Part shown: in pieces, positions 6,125 through 6,167 of the stretch
How the letters are laid out: each line of letters begins with the position of its first letter
How positions within the stretch are numbered: position 1 is the first letter of the stretch
Assembly (NCBI GenBank): GCA_023230985.1
Contig: JALNWH010000111.1
Span: forward strand, 1 to 6,167
Length of the DNA stretch: 6,167 nucleotides
From: Bacillota bacterium
GTDB lineage: Bacteria > Bacillota > Clostridia > Lutisporales > Lutisporaceae
Reading direction: 5' to 3'
Notes under the pieces: model-generated
Told to the model about the DNA's origin: nothing
Seen by the model: only the letters and a program-made list of their open reading frames with translations
The model's database searches: none
Translations under genes and position numbers: made by a program

Positions 6125-6167
6125 TCTCTAAAAAAAGTTTTAAAAAGTATAAAAATTTATGTTGACA
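6125..6167 (+). promoter_or_regulatory. Edge-truncated promoter: A-tract upstream element and TTGACA
   Basis: The last six bases (6162-6167) are a perfect -35 hexamer. They are preceded by phased A and T tracts (A-run at 6130-6136, then TTTTAAAAA and AAAAATTTAT), which resemble the UP elements found before rRNA and other very strong promoters. The -10 box would lie outside the window, so this call is incomplete. Confidence 0.5.

Larger units (their letters stand above)
5689..6167. other. Gene-free, very AT-rich region up to the right edge
   Basis: No open frame of useful length with a ribosome binding site is seen on either strand, and ATG codons are followed by a stop within a few codons. 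No tRNA or other RNA gene is recognised. GC is very low (10 G/C in the 60 bases 5881-5940). It holds a palindrome ATTCTTTAAAGAAT followed by T residues (5807-5825), which is at best a weak terminator-like hairpin, and rightward promoter-like sequences near its right end, listed separately. Confidence 0.7.

Overview
The window looks like chromosomal DNA from a low-GC Firmicute, most likely of the Clostridia/Tissierellia type. The evidence is the very AT-rich intergenic DNA, strong GGAGG-type ribosome binding sites before every gene, sigma-A-like promoters, and the greA-lysS gene pair. TGA is not read as tryptophan (Trp codons are TGG), so this is not a mollicute. The genus cannot be named from the sequence alone.

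Left part (1-2210): a consensus promoter (TTGACA, 17-base spacer, TATAAT) drives a leader of about 120 bases containing a hairpin. It is followed by greA (transcript-cleavage factor) and lysS (class II lysyl-tRNA synthetase), 11 bases apart, with the lysS Shine-Dalgarno sequence overlapping the greA stop. A strong intrinsic terminator closes this two-gene operon.

Middle (2211-3850): a single-gene unit encodes an AzgA/PbuG-type (NCS2) nucleobase permease with its own promoter and a 65-base leader. I see no purine riboswitch. It converges on a minus-strand gene, and a perfect 42-base palindrome between them looks like a shared bidirectional terminator.

Right part (3851-6167): two minus-strand genes. 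One encodes a soluble 334-residue protein I do not recognise. The other encodes a 205-residue calcineurin-like metallophosphoesterase in which two of the canonical metal-site histidines are replaced. Each has a clear ribosome binding site, and the phosphoesterase has a good promoter whose -10 box overlaps and so excludes the more upstream ATG. From about 5690 to the end there is no gene. This DNA is about 17-25% GC and carries rightward promoter-like sequences in tandem, the last a TTGACA cut by the window edge behind an A-tract-rich upstream element. That arrangement resembles the region upstream of a highly expressed transcription unit, possibly an rRNA operon, lying just outside the window.

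Most of the window is housekeeping DNA. The less ordinary parts are the unknown 334-residue protein, the phosphoesterase with the altered metal site, and the promoter cluster at the right edge.
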